Part shown: positions 18,201 to 26,511 of the stretch, piece by piece
Layout of the letters: every line of letters starts with the position of its first letter
Position numbering within the stretch: position 1 is the stretch's first letter
Source: Ornithinimicrobium sp. F0845
GTDB lineage: Bacteria; Actinomycetota; Actinomycetes; Actinomycetales; Dermatophilaceae
Direction of reading: 5' to 3'
Assembly (NCBI RefSeq): GCF_023015765.1
Contig: NZ_JALKAL010000017.1
Location: 1 to 64,000 of the forward strand
Length of the DNA stretch: 64,000 nucleotides
Translations under genes and position numbers: made by a program
Notes under the pieces: model-generated
The model's input: the letters and a program-made list of their open reading frames with translations, nothing else
The model's database searches: none
What the model was told of the DNA's origin: nothing

Positions 18201-21200
18201 ACCAGCCGGAGCGACAACTTCTATCGGCGCCTGTATGACTCGGCCGACATGCGCCGGGTGATCGCACACGAGCACACCAGTCTGCTGCACGACACGGTCC
18301 GCCGGGAGGTCGAGGAGGGCTTCAAGGCATCCGAGCCCTCACCGGATGCGCCGAACGTGCTGGTCGCCACGCCGACCCTGGAGATGGGCATCGACATCGG
18401 TGACCTGTCCACGGTCATGCTGTCCTCACTGCCCGACTCGGTCAGCAAGTATGTGCAGCGCGTCGGCCGTGCTGGACGGCTCACCGGCAATGCCCTCAAC
18501 CTGGCCTTCGTGACCGGTCGCGGCGACCAACTCCCGAGGCTGGGGAACCCGCTGTCCGTCATCAATGGCGAGGTGCGTCCGCCAGCAACCTATCTCGATG
18601 CTGAGGAGATCCTGCGTCGGCAGTATCTCGCCTCAATCATCGACTCCCTGGCCCGCAGCGGCGAGATCACGCTGCCGACGAAGGCGGGTGACGCGTTGCG
18701 CTCGTCGGCACCGGGGTCGTTCCTCGGCACGGTCCTTGAGGTTGCGGCGGCGAATGCGGACGAGTACCTCAGCAACTTCCTGGGCGCCTTCGACGGGCTC
18801 GACCCCGCCGTCGTCGACGGGTTGCAGCGATGGGCCGTCCCCGATCCGGACTGGGACGTGGAGGAGTCGCTCGGGGCTCTCGTGCACCGTGCCAGCACGC
18901 AGTGGCAGCGCGGGGAGGAGTCGCTGGAGCGTCGTGGTCGGGAGATCGAGGATGCGCTGCCGTCGCTGCAGGCCGCGGCGGAGAGCCCGGCTGCCTCCGA
19001 CGATGACCGGCGAGCGTGGCGCTCGGCCGAGGCGGCCTACAAGCTGACGAAGCGGGAACTGGCCGACCTGCGCACCCAGCACTGGGTGTCAGCACTGGAG
19101 GAGCGGGGCATCCTGCCCAACTACACGCTGCTCGATGACATGGTGACGCTCGAGGCACGGGTCACCTGGGTCGACCCCGAGACCGGTGCCTATGAGTCCG
19201 AGGCCGAGACCGTGCAGAGGGCTTCATCGCAGGCGCTCCGGGAGCTTGCTCCGGGCGCGACCTTCTATGCCCGCGGCCTCGCGATGCGCATCGACGGCCT
19301 GGACATGGGGCAGGACGCCAGCAACGTCCGCAGCTGGGTGTGGTGTGCGGAGTGCGGCTATGCCCTCGACGTCCAGCAGAGTGCGGGCCCGGCCTTCTGC
19401 CCACGCTGTGAGAGCAGCCAGCTCAAGGACACGGGCCAGCGGTTCGACGTCGTGCGGCTGGAGCACGTCTATTCCGAGGTGCGGCGCGACCGCGACCTCA
19501 TCGATGACCGGGACGAGCAGCGGCAGCGGACCGGCTTCTCGATCGCAACGGCAGCAGATCTGGACCCGGCCCAGATGGCCGACCAGTGGCACGTCGCTGA
19601 CGGTGACTTCGGTGTCAGCCACTACCGCACGGTCAACATCCGCTGGTTGAACCTTGGGCCGCGCTCGCGATCGGGTGTGACGAACGTCGAGATCGCCGGG
19701 CAGTCGGTGGCTGCAGCGCTCTTCCGGGTGTGTGCCGGCTGCGGCAAGCTCGACAGCACCGCGAACCTGAACCAGCGAGACGAGCACCGGCCGTGGTGCC
19801 GTTATCGCGACAGCAAGGACGAGGACACCCGGTCGGTGGCGCTGAGCCGGGAGTTGCGCACCCAAGGAGTGGTCATCACCCTGCCGATCAGCGTGACCCT
19901 GGGGGACCGGTATGCCGTGCCGAGCCTGGCCGCGTCCGTCCTGTTGGGCCTGCGGCAGGAGATCGGTGGGGCACCAGATCACCTGCAGGTCGAGACCGTG
20001 CCGGTGCCGGTCACCGGCGGTGGGGGCGATCGGGTGCGGGAGGCGTTGCTGCTGCACGACCTGGTGCCGGGAGGGACCGGCTATCTCGCCGACCTCGCGT
20101 CGGCAGAGCGAGTGTGGAGGATGCTCGTCAAGGCCTATGAGGTCATCGCACAGTGCGACTGCCGGGATGAGGGACGCCAGGCCTGCCACCGGTGCATCCT
20201 GCCGTTCTCGCGCGGTGGAAGTGTCGAGCTGCTCTCGAACGTGTCGGCCGAACGGCACCTGCGGACACTGCTCCGTCTGGCCGAGGGGGAGACCTGGGAG
20301 GATCTCGACACCGAGCAGATGCGCTGGACGATCGAGAAAGGGCAGGCCGCCTCGGTGACCGGTGAGTCCGCGCTCGAGTTGCGCTTCCGGGCCGTCTTCA
20401 CCGAGCGGCTGGCCGCTGCCGGTGCGACGGTCAAGGAGATCCCCGGTCCAAACGGCAACCAGCTGCAGGTCACCGGGCTGGGGCAGGGACGGGTCTGGCG
20501 GCTGGTGCCGCAGGAGAACATGCATGGAGCCAAGCCCGACTTTGTGCTGCGCACCGACGACCCGAACGTGCCAGAGGTGGCCATCTTCACCGACGGGTGG
20601 CAGTTCCACGCACACTGGCAACACAACCGGATCGCCGACGACGCCCAGAAGCGGGCCAATCTGCGGGATGCCGGCAAGGCCGTGCTGTCCGTCACCTATG
20701 ACGACCTGGTGCAGCAGCCGGGTGGGTCAGGACCTGCGTGGCTGCAGCCTGCGGCAGTCGAGCGACTCTTTGCGTCGATGGGTGACAGCGCGGGAGGCAT
20801 CACGCAGGGAGTGGTCGACGACCTCCGGGACGGGCCGCTGTCAGTGCTCCTCGGCAGGATGCAACGCGTGATCGACAAAGAGCCCCGGCGCGCGCTGAGC
20901 CGCAACCTGGGCTGGTTGTTCCTGGTCAACTCGACCTCCCTCGGCGTGCCCGCCGACCGTCCGCTGACCGAGGTCGCCGCCGCGGTGCTTGATGGCGAGC
21001 CACTGGAGGGGAACACCCCAGGAGCTTTGTGGCGACACGACCACCTCGTGGTCGTCAGCAGGCTGACCGGTCCGCGAGGGATCGAGACGGTCGTGATGCT
21101 GGAGGACCGCCCTGAGATGTTGGAGCAACCCACACACAAGGCGGCTTGGCAGGAGTGGCTGCGCATCAGCAACGCCGTGACTCCCGAGGGCTTCGTGAAC

Positions 21201-21548
21201 GTCACCGCGCGATCGCTCGCACTGGAACCTGAGGAGTCGGTGACGTCCTCGCCGCTGGAGCAGCACCTGGAGACCTTGACTGACGCATGGACGGCCCTCT
21301 TCGATCTGGAACTCACCGAAAGGGAGCAGAGACTCGTGGCTCAGCTCGCCGCGAAAGGTGTGCCGGTGCCCGAGATCGGCGTGGAGGTCGACGGTGTGCC
21401 GATCGACGTCGCCTGGCCCGAGCGCAAGGTGGCCGTGCTGCTCGAAGCTGACGACGAGTTCGCCACCGAATTGCGCGACGGTGGATGGACCGTCGTCGAC
21501 CCTGACGCAGACCTCATTGCTGCTGCTCTCAGCACGGAAGGACGCTGA
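15204..21548 (+). CDS. Giant DEAD/DUF1998 helicase with C-terminal nuclease-like domains (DruE/MrfA-like)
   Basis: This 2114-aa protein has helicase motifs GTGSGKT (residues 109-115), DEFH (238-241), SATL (291-294) and QRVGRAGR (1085-1092). The insert of about 790 residues between the RecA halves carries Cys pairs at 506/509, 616/619 and 966/969. A further CxxC lies at 1381/1384. A four-Cys cluster at 1651, 1653, 1661 and 1664 matches the DUF1998/MrfA zinc-binding domain. After it comes a Vsr/DUF559-like PD-(D/E)XK signature: KPDF at 1777-1780, TDGW ending at 1799, His1802, and Asp1812-Asp1813 before an Arg/Lys helix. The last 70 residues resemble a second, degenerate copy. Size and layout recall Druantia DruE more than separate DrmA plus DrmB. 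The ATG at 15204 overlaps the upstream TGA; a TTG one codon earlier is possible but less likely. Confidence 0.85.
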   Translation: MAELLPTLQARELANGLVDYLTTTFALADAEPRRALQEFLEDPDDGIFKGPYLRLRLPFRPADEGWQRSLEWRPEWTPYRHQAQAYARLSTLGRAGLGARPEPTLITTGTGSGKTEAFLHPVIDHVLRAKREGVTGTKAIILYPMNALADDQARRLTTTLTQDAALSSITAAVYTGNQTGTRTTVSEAGLITDRAVIRDSAPDILLTNYKMLDQLLLRADDQPLWQQSALSLQYLVLDEFHTYDGAQGTDVAMLLRRLGLALKHHWPENHPEITDEDRARPLGRITPVATSATLGDDGDPSVMLSFARTVFGEEFDSNAVVTESLLTWEEWRGHAALPPGVAPRRLDDLTEPELAEFVAHIDALADDPEALTTELLGRLHDGDIRGVDALSLIKTHPDVQAIVDRASRAAAYPDLLGVLFPRGTTDEAVERLRLRALEGLVAVLSHIRADEGRRALGVELNFWVRELTRIDRVASAVPAYHWSDDGSWAGTEDADTLGATFPAIYCRHCGRSGWGIQLAAVGNDLAAEDSDIRHNHLINEGRFRPLLHAPIEDEKALTHEGAEGHIEGLRWLSVSGRRLLDRRPDEDDGDLKAGRILPVLTRTGQDADERAHKDDCPSCQQADGIRFLGTAIATKLSVSLSILFGNAVLDSAEKKSLVFTDSVQDAAHRAGFVQSRSHAMTLRATLKDAIGTVPTTLDTLVEDVMARAGDDRFHRYRLVPPDCLLLEPFDRFWKADRLQDVSGRDRSWVKRRLLFDASLEVGLQSGFGRTLESTGSIVASVDAGPSSTLLSIARTVLTQDEVELLGIAQNDDRLLVAWVRGLLERMRRNGGINHEWLGKYLQEDGRRYRIWGGRPKTGMPAFPAGRAAPAFPRVGALLARQSESGLDTVRSPQGWYAHWAVKCLGVNAQHGAKLAERLLAALAAADLLAVTETQSQGKVYGIPSGSVRLQATEASDLEDGRTLLVCDTCQDQQPAAPEVAEQLDGAPCLVARCRGTLQRTSRSDNFYRRLYDSADMRRVIAHEHTSLLHDTVRREVEEGFKASEPSPDAPNVLVATPTLEMGIDIGDLSTVMLSSLPDSVSKYVQRVGRAGRLTGNALNLAFVTGRGDQLPRLGNPLSVINGEVRPPATYLDAEEILRRQYLASIIDSLARSGEITLPTKAGDALRSSAPGSFLGTVLEVAAANADEYLSNFLGAFDGLDPAVVDGLQRWAVPDPDWDVEESLGALVHRASTQWQRGEESLERRGREIEDALPSLQAAAESPAASDDDRRAWRSAEAAYKLTKRELADLRTQHWVSALEERGILPNYTLLDDMVTLEARVTWVDPETGAYESEAETVQRASSQALRELAPGATFYARGLAMRIDGLDMGQDASNVRSWVWCAECGYALDVQQSAGPAFCPRCESSQLKDTGQRFDVVRLEHVYSEVRRDRDLIDDRDEQRQRTGFSIATAADLDPAQMADQWHVADGDFGVSHYRTVNIRWLNLGPRSRSGVTNVEIAGQSVAAALFRVCAGCGKLDSTANLNQRDEHRPWCRYRDSKDEDTRSVALSRELRTQGVVITLPISVTLGDRYAVPSLAASVLLGLRQEIGGAPDHLQVETVPVPVTGGGGDRVREALLLHDLVPGGTGYLADLASAERVWRMLVKAYEVIAQCDCRDEGRQACHRCILPFSRGGSVELLSNVSAERHLRTLLRLAEGETWEDLDTEQMRWTIEKGQAASVTGESALELRFRAVFTERLAAAGATVKEIPGPNGNQLQVTGLGQGRVWRLVPQENMHGAKPDFVLRTDDPNVPEVAIFTDGWQFHAHWQHNRIADDAQKRANLRDAGKAVLSVTYDDLVQQPGGSGPAWLQPAAVERLFASMGDSAGGITQGVVDDLRDGPLSVLLGRMQRVIDKEPRRALSRNLGWLFLVNSTSLGVPADRPLTEVAAAVLDGEPLEGNTPGALWRHDHLVVVSRLTGPRGIETVVMLEDRPEMLEQPTHKAAWQEWLRISNAVTPEGFVNVTARSLALEPEESVTSSPLEQHLETLTDAWTALFDLELTEREQRLVAQLAAKGVPVPEIGVEVDGVPIDVAWPERKVAVLLEADDEFATELRDGGWTVVDPDADLIAAALSTEGR

Positions 21549-23776
21549 TGCCGACCATCGTCATGGCCAAGCAGGAGCGGGCCGTCGAGCCGATCCTGAA
21601 GAAGAAGGCTTTCGCGTTCCTCGAGAAGCTCTCCAGCGACGACACGCTCCCGGGCCTCCACATCGAGCCCATCGTCAACTCCGCAGACCCGCGCGTGCGG
21701 ACCGGGCGGGTGGATGACGGATACCGGGCCGTGCTGTTCAAGATCGCCGACAAGGACGCGGTCACCTACGTCTTCCACGGGATCTGGCCACACGACGACG
21801 CCATCCGGGAGGCTGAGCGCACCACGCTGCGGGTCAACCCGATCTCGGGCATCGCTGAGATCCGACGCGTTGAAGTGCCAGCCGCCGAAACTGCTGCAGC
21901 GACCGGTGCGGCTCCCGAGCCCAGCGTCACGTCACCCACACCCAGCCCGATGGCCGAGGTGCCGGCGAAGGACTCCCTGCTGACGGCATACGGACTCGAC
22001 GTTGCGGACCTGACCGGCATCGGGCTGGACGAGGACTTCGCTCAGCGGGCGATGTCGGTGGCCGACGAGGAAGCTGTGCTGGCTCTGGCTGGTGAGGCAC
22101 CGGCGGACTGGCAGGGGTTGGCGCTGATCGACCTCAGCACCGGCATGTCGGTGGAAGAGGTCACCGAGCGACTCAGCCTCGGGCAGGCGGTGGACACCAC
22201 CGGCAGTGAGGAGGAGCAGCTCATCCGCGGGCTGCAGCACCCGGCCGGTCAACTCTCCTTCGCCTGGATCGAGGACAACGAGGAGCTGCGCCGCGTCATC
22301 GAGGACACCGACTTCGCCGCGTGGCGGATCTTCCTGCACCCGCTGCAGAAGCAGTACGTCGTTCGCGACTACCGCGGGCCCGCGAAGGTGACTGGCGGTG
22401 CGGGGACGGGCAAGACCGTTGTGGCCCTGCACCGTGCGCGTCGGCTGGCCCTGCAGGCCGGTGCGCCGCGAGTGCTGCTGACGACCTTCACCCGCAACCT
22501 GGCGGATGCTCTGCAGCGGGACATGCGAGTCCTCGACCCGGACGTGGAGATCACGAGTGGACTGGGGGAGCGAGGGCTGCGGATTGCTGGCATTGACCAG
22601 GTGGCGCACGCGGTGCTGAAGGATGCCGGGCAGGATGTCGGCCGTGCCGCCGAGGAGGTGCTCGGTGTTGCCACCGTGGACGTCACGCGACGCACTGGAC
22701 CGGAGGCGTGGAGCGAGGCCATCAGCGCGGTCGGGGCTGACGTGCCCGAGAACCTGCGCAGTCCTGCCTTCTTCGCGGCGGAATACACGATGGTCGTGCT
22801 GCCACGTCGGATCACGTCGGCGGAGAAGTATTTCCGTGCTCCTCGCCGGGGTCGGGGGGTGGCACTGAACCGTGGGCAGCGGGCGGCTGTGTGGGCGGTG
22901 ATCGAGCGTTATCGAGCGTCGGCCAGGGCTCACGGGACACTCGACTTCGCGGAGGTGGCCACCCTTGCTGCTGCGCACCTGGAGCTCTCGGGTCGGCACC
23001 TGTTCGATCACGTGCTGGTCGATGAGGGGCAGGACCTCACGCCGGCGCACTGGCAGCTGCTGCGTGCGCTGGTGCCGCCGGGGCGAAACGATCTGTTCAT
23101 CGCCGAGGACTCACACCAGCGCATCTATGGGCAGAAGGTGACTCTGTCGCACTTCGGGATCGAGACGCGGGGGCGCTCCCGGCGGCTGACGTTGAACTAT
23201 CGGACCACCCAACAGAACCTGCGGTGGGCGATGGGCATCCTTGATGGCGCGGACTATCGCGACCTTGAGGATGAGGCTGAGGAGCACGATGAGTATCGCT
23301 CCGCGCGGTCCGGGCCGGTGCCGCAGGTGCTGCCGTGCGAGTCGTTGTCCGCTGAGTTGGACCAGGCTGCGGCGCTGGTGGGCTCGTGGCTGTCGGAAGA
23401 GGAGCCGCCTGCGCCGGAGACTGTGGCGATCCTGGTGCGGGACCGGTTCCAGCGCGACCGTGTCGTGGCCGGACTGGCCGAACGTGGTGTTGAGGTCCGG
23501 GCCGTCGATGCGGAGTCCGTGAAGTCTGGTGCACCGGTGGTGATGACGATGCACCGGGCGAAGGGGACGGAGTTCGCTCGAGTGCTGCTCTTTGGTGTGC
23601 GGGAAGGCTGGATCCCCTCGTCGATGAAGGAGTACAACACCAGCGAGGCGGATTGGGACGACGCAATGCTGCGTGAACGTTCGCTGCTCTATGTCGCTGC
23701 CACGAGGGCGCGCGATGTGCTAGCTGTCTCGTGGTCTGGACAGCAGTCCACACTGCTCCGGGGGGCAGAATCGTGA
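21548..23776 (+). CDS. UvrD-like SF1 helicase with N-terminal RelE/ParE-like domain
   Basis: The C-terminal two thirds of this 742-aa protein form a superfamily 1A helicase: Walker A GGAGTGKT at residues 283-290, motif II DEGQD at 492-496, a LNYRTTQQN motif IV-like segment, MTMHRAKGTEF, and YVAATRAR at 715-722. Residues 1-107 resemble a RelE/ParE-type toxin fold (FLEKL, then GLHIEPI, then DPRVRTGRV, then YRAVLF, then a HGIWPHDDA segment). Such toxins cut ribosome-bound mRNA or block gyrase; whether this copy is active or only a binding module cannot be told from sequence. The start shares one base with the upstream stop. It may unwind or degrade DNA captured by the larger helicases, which is inference. 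Confidence 0.82.
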   Translation: MPTIVMAKQERAVEPILKKKAFAFLEKLSSDDTLPGLHIEPIVNSADPRVRTGRVDDGYRAVLFKIADKDAVTYVFHGIWPHDDAIREAERTTLRVNPISGIAEIRRVEVPAAETAAATGAAPEPSVTSPTPSPMAEVPAKDSLLTAYGLDVADLTGIGLDEDFAQRAMSVADEEAVLALAGEAPADWQGLALIDLSTGMSVEEVTERLSLGQAVDTTGSEEEQLIRGLQHPAGQLSFAWIEDNEELRRVIEDTDFAAWRIFLHPLQKQYVVRDYRGPAKVTGGAGTGKTVVALHRARRLALQAGAPRVLLTTFTRNLADALQRDMRVLDPDVEITSGLGERGLRIAGIDQVAHAVLKDAGQDVGRAAEEVLGVATVDVTRRTGPEAWSEAISAVGADVPENLRSPAFFAAEYTMVVLPRRITSAEKYFRAPRRGRGVALNRGQRAAVWAVIERYRASARAHGTLDFAEVATLAAAHLELSGRHLFDHVLVDEGQDLTPAHWQLLRALVPPGRNDLFIAEDSHQRIYGQKVTLSHFGIETRGRSRRLTLNYRTTQQNLRWAMGILDGADYRDLEDEAEEHDEYRSARSGPVPQVLPCESLSAELDQAAALVGSWLSEEEPPAPETVAILVRDRFQRDRVVAGLAERGVEVRAVDAESVKSGAPVVMTMHRAKGTEFARVLLFGVREGWIPSSMKEYNTSEADWDDAMLRERSLLYVAATRARDVLAVSWSGQQSTLLRGAES

Positions 23777-23807
23777 TCTGCGGCGCGGCGACCAGGGAAG
23801 CCCCCAG

Positions 23808-25418
23808 GTGTCTGCCCTAAAGCGGCCGGAGCGCCCAACTGCGGGTCGGCGCACTGTCGAGGCCATGGCTGCCTATGCGATTGAGTCTGGAGCTGCCTCC
23901 GACGTGGATGACCTGTTGGACCAGGTCGCTGCCGTACGCGGCCGGAGACTCTTCAACGCCTTGTTGGCCATCTTGCAGATGCCACACGCGACCATGCTGT
24001 GCGACGCTGCGGAGTGGCGTCGCAAGTGGCGGCGAGCTGTGAGGCCGGGCGAACGTCCCGTCGTTTTGCTCTTTCCCTTCGGGCCAGTCGAGTTCGTCTT
24101 CGACGTGTCGCAGACTGAAGCCACGGACCACCAAGTCGTCCTTCCGTTCGACGCTGCGCCCTTCGAGATGAGACCTTTCCCGCCCGCTGCCGAACTGCTC
24201 GCTCGGCTCATCTCAGCAGTTGCGCCCATCGGAGTGAGGGTGCTCACGGCACGCCACGGAGTGCCTCTGGCCGGCAAGATCCAGCGGATTGGTGACACAA
24301 GTGGGACACCCATCCTGCAGTTCGGAGACGCTGAGTCCCGTGAGGCTGCAGCAGAGCGTTGGGTGGTCACACTGAATCAGTCGCATGCCCCGACGGAGCA
24401 GTTGGCCACCTTGGCTCACGAACTGGGACACCTGTTCTGCGGGCATGTTGGCGCCGACAGAGGAGACAAATGGCCGAACCGTCCTGTCGCAGATCGCGCA
24501 GTCCGCGAATTTGAGGCAGAGTCAGTGGCTCGTCTCCTCTTCCGCAAGGTTGCGCCAGGGTGGGAACTGCCAGACTACCTGGATCGCACGGTCGAACTCG
24601 ATCACTTGTCGCCCGAGAATGGTTTGACCTATGTGGCTCAGGCGGCAGAGACGGTTCTGGACCTGCTTGATCTCCAAGACCGCCCAATACGGGGGTCAAT
24701 GGAGGTGAAGGCCGCACCCGTTGAGGTTCCTGCCTGGGCCACCTCGCTGGAGGTTCGACAAGGTGCTGAGAACTCGACAGAGGTCATACTCGTGCGCTCA
24801 ACGCCAGATCACCACGGACTGCCTGAGCGGGTGGCGACTGCCTGGGCAGCTGGCACCTCCACGCTTGCCGACCCATGGATCGCCACGGCGCGAACGGTGG
24901 AGGCATTCGACGGGGTTCTGTCGTACTTTGCGCGTCCGCCCGGAGCGGACGCGGACCATGATCGATCTGCCAGTCGTGTGCTGCAGCTGCTTCCCCTGGA
25001 CAGTCACCGACTGACCGTCGTGTCTGCAGGCGAGGCCGACCAGGGGGCAGTCATCGAGGTGAGCACCGATGAGTCGAACCATGGCAGCGACCTGGTGGCC
25101 ATATGCCGGTCGCACATACAGGGCGGTGGCCTCGAGTGCATTGAGCCCGACCTAGACCTGTCGTGGCTCAATACGAGAGTCGAATATGCCACCGGTGAGC
25201 ACGGATGGGAGCAGGTGCTTGGTTGGGAGGAGGTCTTTGGCACGGATGACTGGCGCTTCCGCAGTAGTTCTGAACGGCTCTTTCTGAACGTGCGACCCGA
25301 TGCCGGCCTCGTCGAGCCACAGGTGATCGAAATCCTGGCACGAGCTGTGTCTACGGCGCGGATAGACTTTGCCGACTACGAGGCCAGTCAGGGCGACGAC
25401 TCGTACTCCGACCAGTAG
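23808..25418 (+). CDS. ImmA/IrrE-like zinc metallopeptidase with long C-terminal domain
   Basis: The 536-aa protein carries HELGH at residues 204-208, and a downstream EFEAESVA stretch (Glu236/Glu238) supplies the likely third zinc ligand. This is the ImmA/IrrE arrangement, whose founding members cleave XRE-type repressors or respond to DNA damage. The roughly 290-residue C-terminal region has no motif I recognise. The GTG start is supported by AGGGAAG at 23794-23800. It follows the UvrD-like gene by 31 bp as the last gene of the operon and is noticeably less GC-rich than the genes before it. It could be the signalling or release step of the defence system; the XRE gene at 27.1 kb is a possible but unproven substrate. 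Confidence 0.75.
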   Translation: MSALKRPERPTAGRRTVEAMAAYAIESGAASDVDDLLDQVAAVRGRRLFNALLAILQMPHATMLCDAAEWRRKWRRAVRPGERPVVLLFPFGPVEFVFDVSQTEATDHQVVLPFDAAPFEMRPFPPAAELLARLISAVAPIGVRVLTARHGVPLAGKIQRIGDTSGTPILQFGDAESREAAAERWVVTLNQSHAPTEQLATLAHELGHLFCGHVGADRGDKWPNRPVADRAVREFEAESVARLLFRKVAPGWELPDYLDRTVELDHLSPENGLTYVAQAAETVLDLLDLQDRPIRGSMEVKAAPVEVPAWATSLEVRQGAENSTEVILVRSTPDHHGLPERVATAWAAGTSTLADPWIATARTVEAFDGVLSYFARPPGADADHDRSASRVLQLLPLDSHRLTVVSAGEADQGAVIEVSTDESNHGSDLVAICRSHIQGGGLECIEPDLDLSWLNTRVEYATGEHGWEQVLGWEEVFGTDDWRFRSSSERLFLNVRPDAGLVEPQVIEILARAVSTARIDFADYEASQGDDSYSDQ

Positions 25419-25460
25419 ACGCCAGCAAATTCGGGTGCGTGGATCCCTTCCGCAGAGCCG

Positions 25461-25796
25461 CTAGTTGAAAAGGCTCACTGCAAAGCGTAGTTCTTCGACA
25501 CCGGCTTCATATGCGTCCCGGTCAATTTCTCCGTTCGCGCCCATTGACATCGCAATTGTCGAACCCGCCTGGGCGAACGCTTGTGCTTGTCCCGCCATCT
25601 CCAGATATATCTCATCGTTCCCACGAACGAAGGATCCCTGGGCCTTCTGGAGTGCCTCCAATGCCAAGTGCGAACATGTGTGGTACATGGCAGGCGCCTT
25701 TTGTATCGCCACTACGGCATTGCCTGCTTCCACTGCAAAGACTGTGTCTCGCGTGGCGTCGTGCAGTTGACGTCCAAACCTTACGATATAGAGCAT
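25461..25796 (-). CDS. Small hypothetical protein at the island edge
   Basis: This protein of about 111 aa begins MLYIVRFG and ends FAVSLFN. The frame is open back to 25928, but the start at 25796 is preferred because GAGG lies eight bases upstream and the earlier residues look non-coding. It contains a helical Ala/Gln-rich middle (QAQAFAQAG) and no membrane segment. I do not recognise the family. It faces the end of the defence operon (42-bp gap), and its GC content is lower than that of the surrounding chromosome, so it was probably acquired with the island. The extended frame of the neighbouring nitroreductase runs across it on the same strand in another phase, and only one of the two frames is likely to be real here. 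Confidence 0.5.
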   Translation of the reverse strand: MLYIVRFGRQLHDATRDTVFAVEAGNAVVAIQKAPAMYHTCSHLALEALQKAQGSFVRGNDEIYLEMAGQAQAFAQAGSTIAMSMGANGEIDRDAYEAGVEELRFAVSLFN

Positions 25797-26511
25797 CTCG
25801 TTGTCCTCTGTTTGTGTTCCACGGGGCTTGGGGTCTGCTGGCATTCCGTTGACCCAACTGTAACTGGTGTTTTCGCAGGATAAGGACACTGTGCTTGCTA
25901 CCCGGGTGCTCGTCTTCGAGTGCTTCAAGCCGGCGGTGTGCGGACGATCGGAGCACCGGCAGCGGGTCAGCCTCTGCCGCCCCGGAGGTGAGGCTGGGGC
26001 CCGGTTCTAGCGCGAACACCCGGACCCGCCGCCCGCTGATCCGCTGGCTGTAGGCGCGGTAGCCGACGTAGACCTGCTCCGCCTGCCCAAGGGCGCGCTC
26101 GAGCTCAGCGCCGCCCAGCGCCCGGGCCACGACGGTCACCGACTGACCTCCGCGGGCGAGAGTGGCGCCGGGGCCGGCCTCGAGGTTGTGGACCCAGGCC
26201 GGTGTGGACTGCTGGCCAAAGTTGGTGCCGACCACCGCGATCGTGTCCCCGTGCGGCACCGCGATGAGGTGGGTGGTGCGGGGCAGGCCGCTGCGCCGCC
26301 CGGTGGTCGTCAGCTCCACGATGGGCACCCCGGCGAGCAGGCTAGCGGCCGTGTGCCGTCCGCCCGAGGCGCGCTGGACGAGGCGGTCGAGCGGGGGCAG
26401 AGCCCGCGCGAGGACGACCGCCCCGGCGCGCGTGGCGGCCACCGCCTGCACGGCTCGTCGGACCGGGCCGGGGCGCCGCACGCGCAGCCCCAGGTGTGTC
26501 GCAGGACCCAT
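25612..26511 (-). CDS. F420-type nitroreductase (DUF385 family) with aberrant C-terminal extension
   Basis: Residues 1 to about 165 look like a deazaflavin(F420)-dependent nitroreductase/DUF385 protein: a basic N-terminus, VELTTTGRRSGLPRTTHLI, GTNFGQQSTPAWVHNLEA, and the ending YRAYSQRISGRRVRVFALEP. Relatives normally stop about there, but this frame runs on for some 130 residues that look non-coding and overlaps the small gene at 25461-25796. The true stop was probably lost when the adjacent island inserted or rearranged. The start at 26511 has CATACT six bases upstream, consistent with a leaderless transcript. The 5' end also overlaps the antisense start of the truncated esterase. The protein may be non-functional. 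Confidence 0.6.
   Translation of the reverse strand: MGPATHLGLRVRRPGPVRRAVQAVAATRAGAVVLARALPPLDRLVQRASGGRHTAASLLAGVPIVELTTTGRRSGLPRTTHLIAVPHGDTIAVVGTNFGQQSTPAWVHNLEAGPGATLARGGQSVTVVARALGGAELERALGQAEQVYVGYRAYSQRISGRRVRVFALEPGPSLTSGAAEADPLPVLRSSAHRRLEALEDEHPGSKHSVLILRKHQLQLGQRNASRPQAPWNTNRGQRDALYRKVWTSTARRHARHSLCSGSRQCRSGDTKGACHVPHMFALGIGGTPEGPGILRSWER

Noticed and set aside
1-25418. Canonical complete DISARM
   Set aside because: drmC is not in the same operon, separate drmA and drmB are absent and drmE is missing; the giant helicase is more like DruE/MrfA, so I call the locus DISARM-related only.
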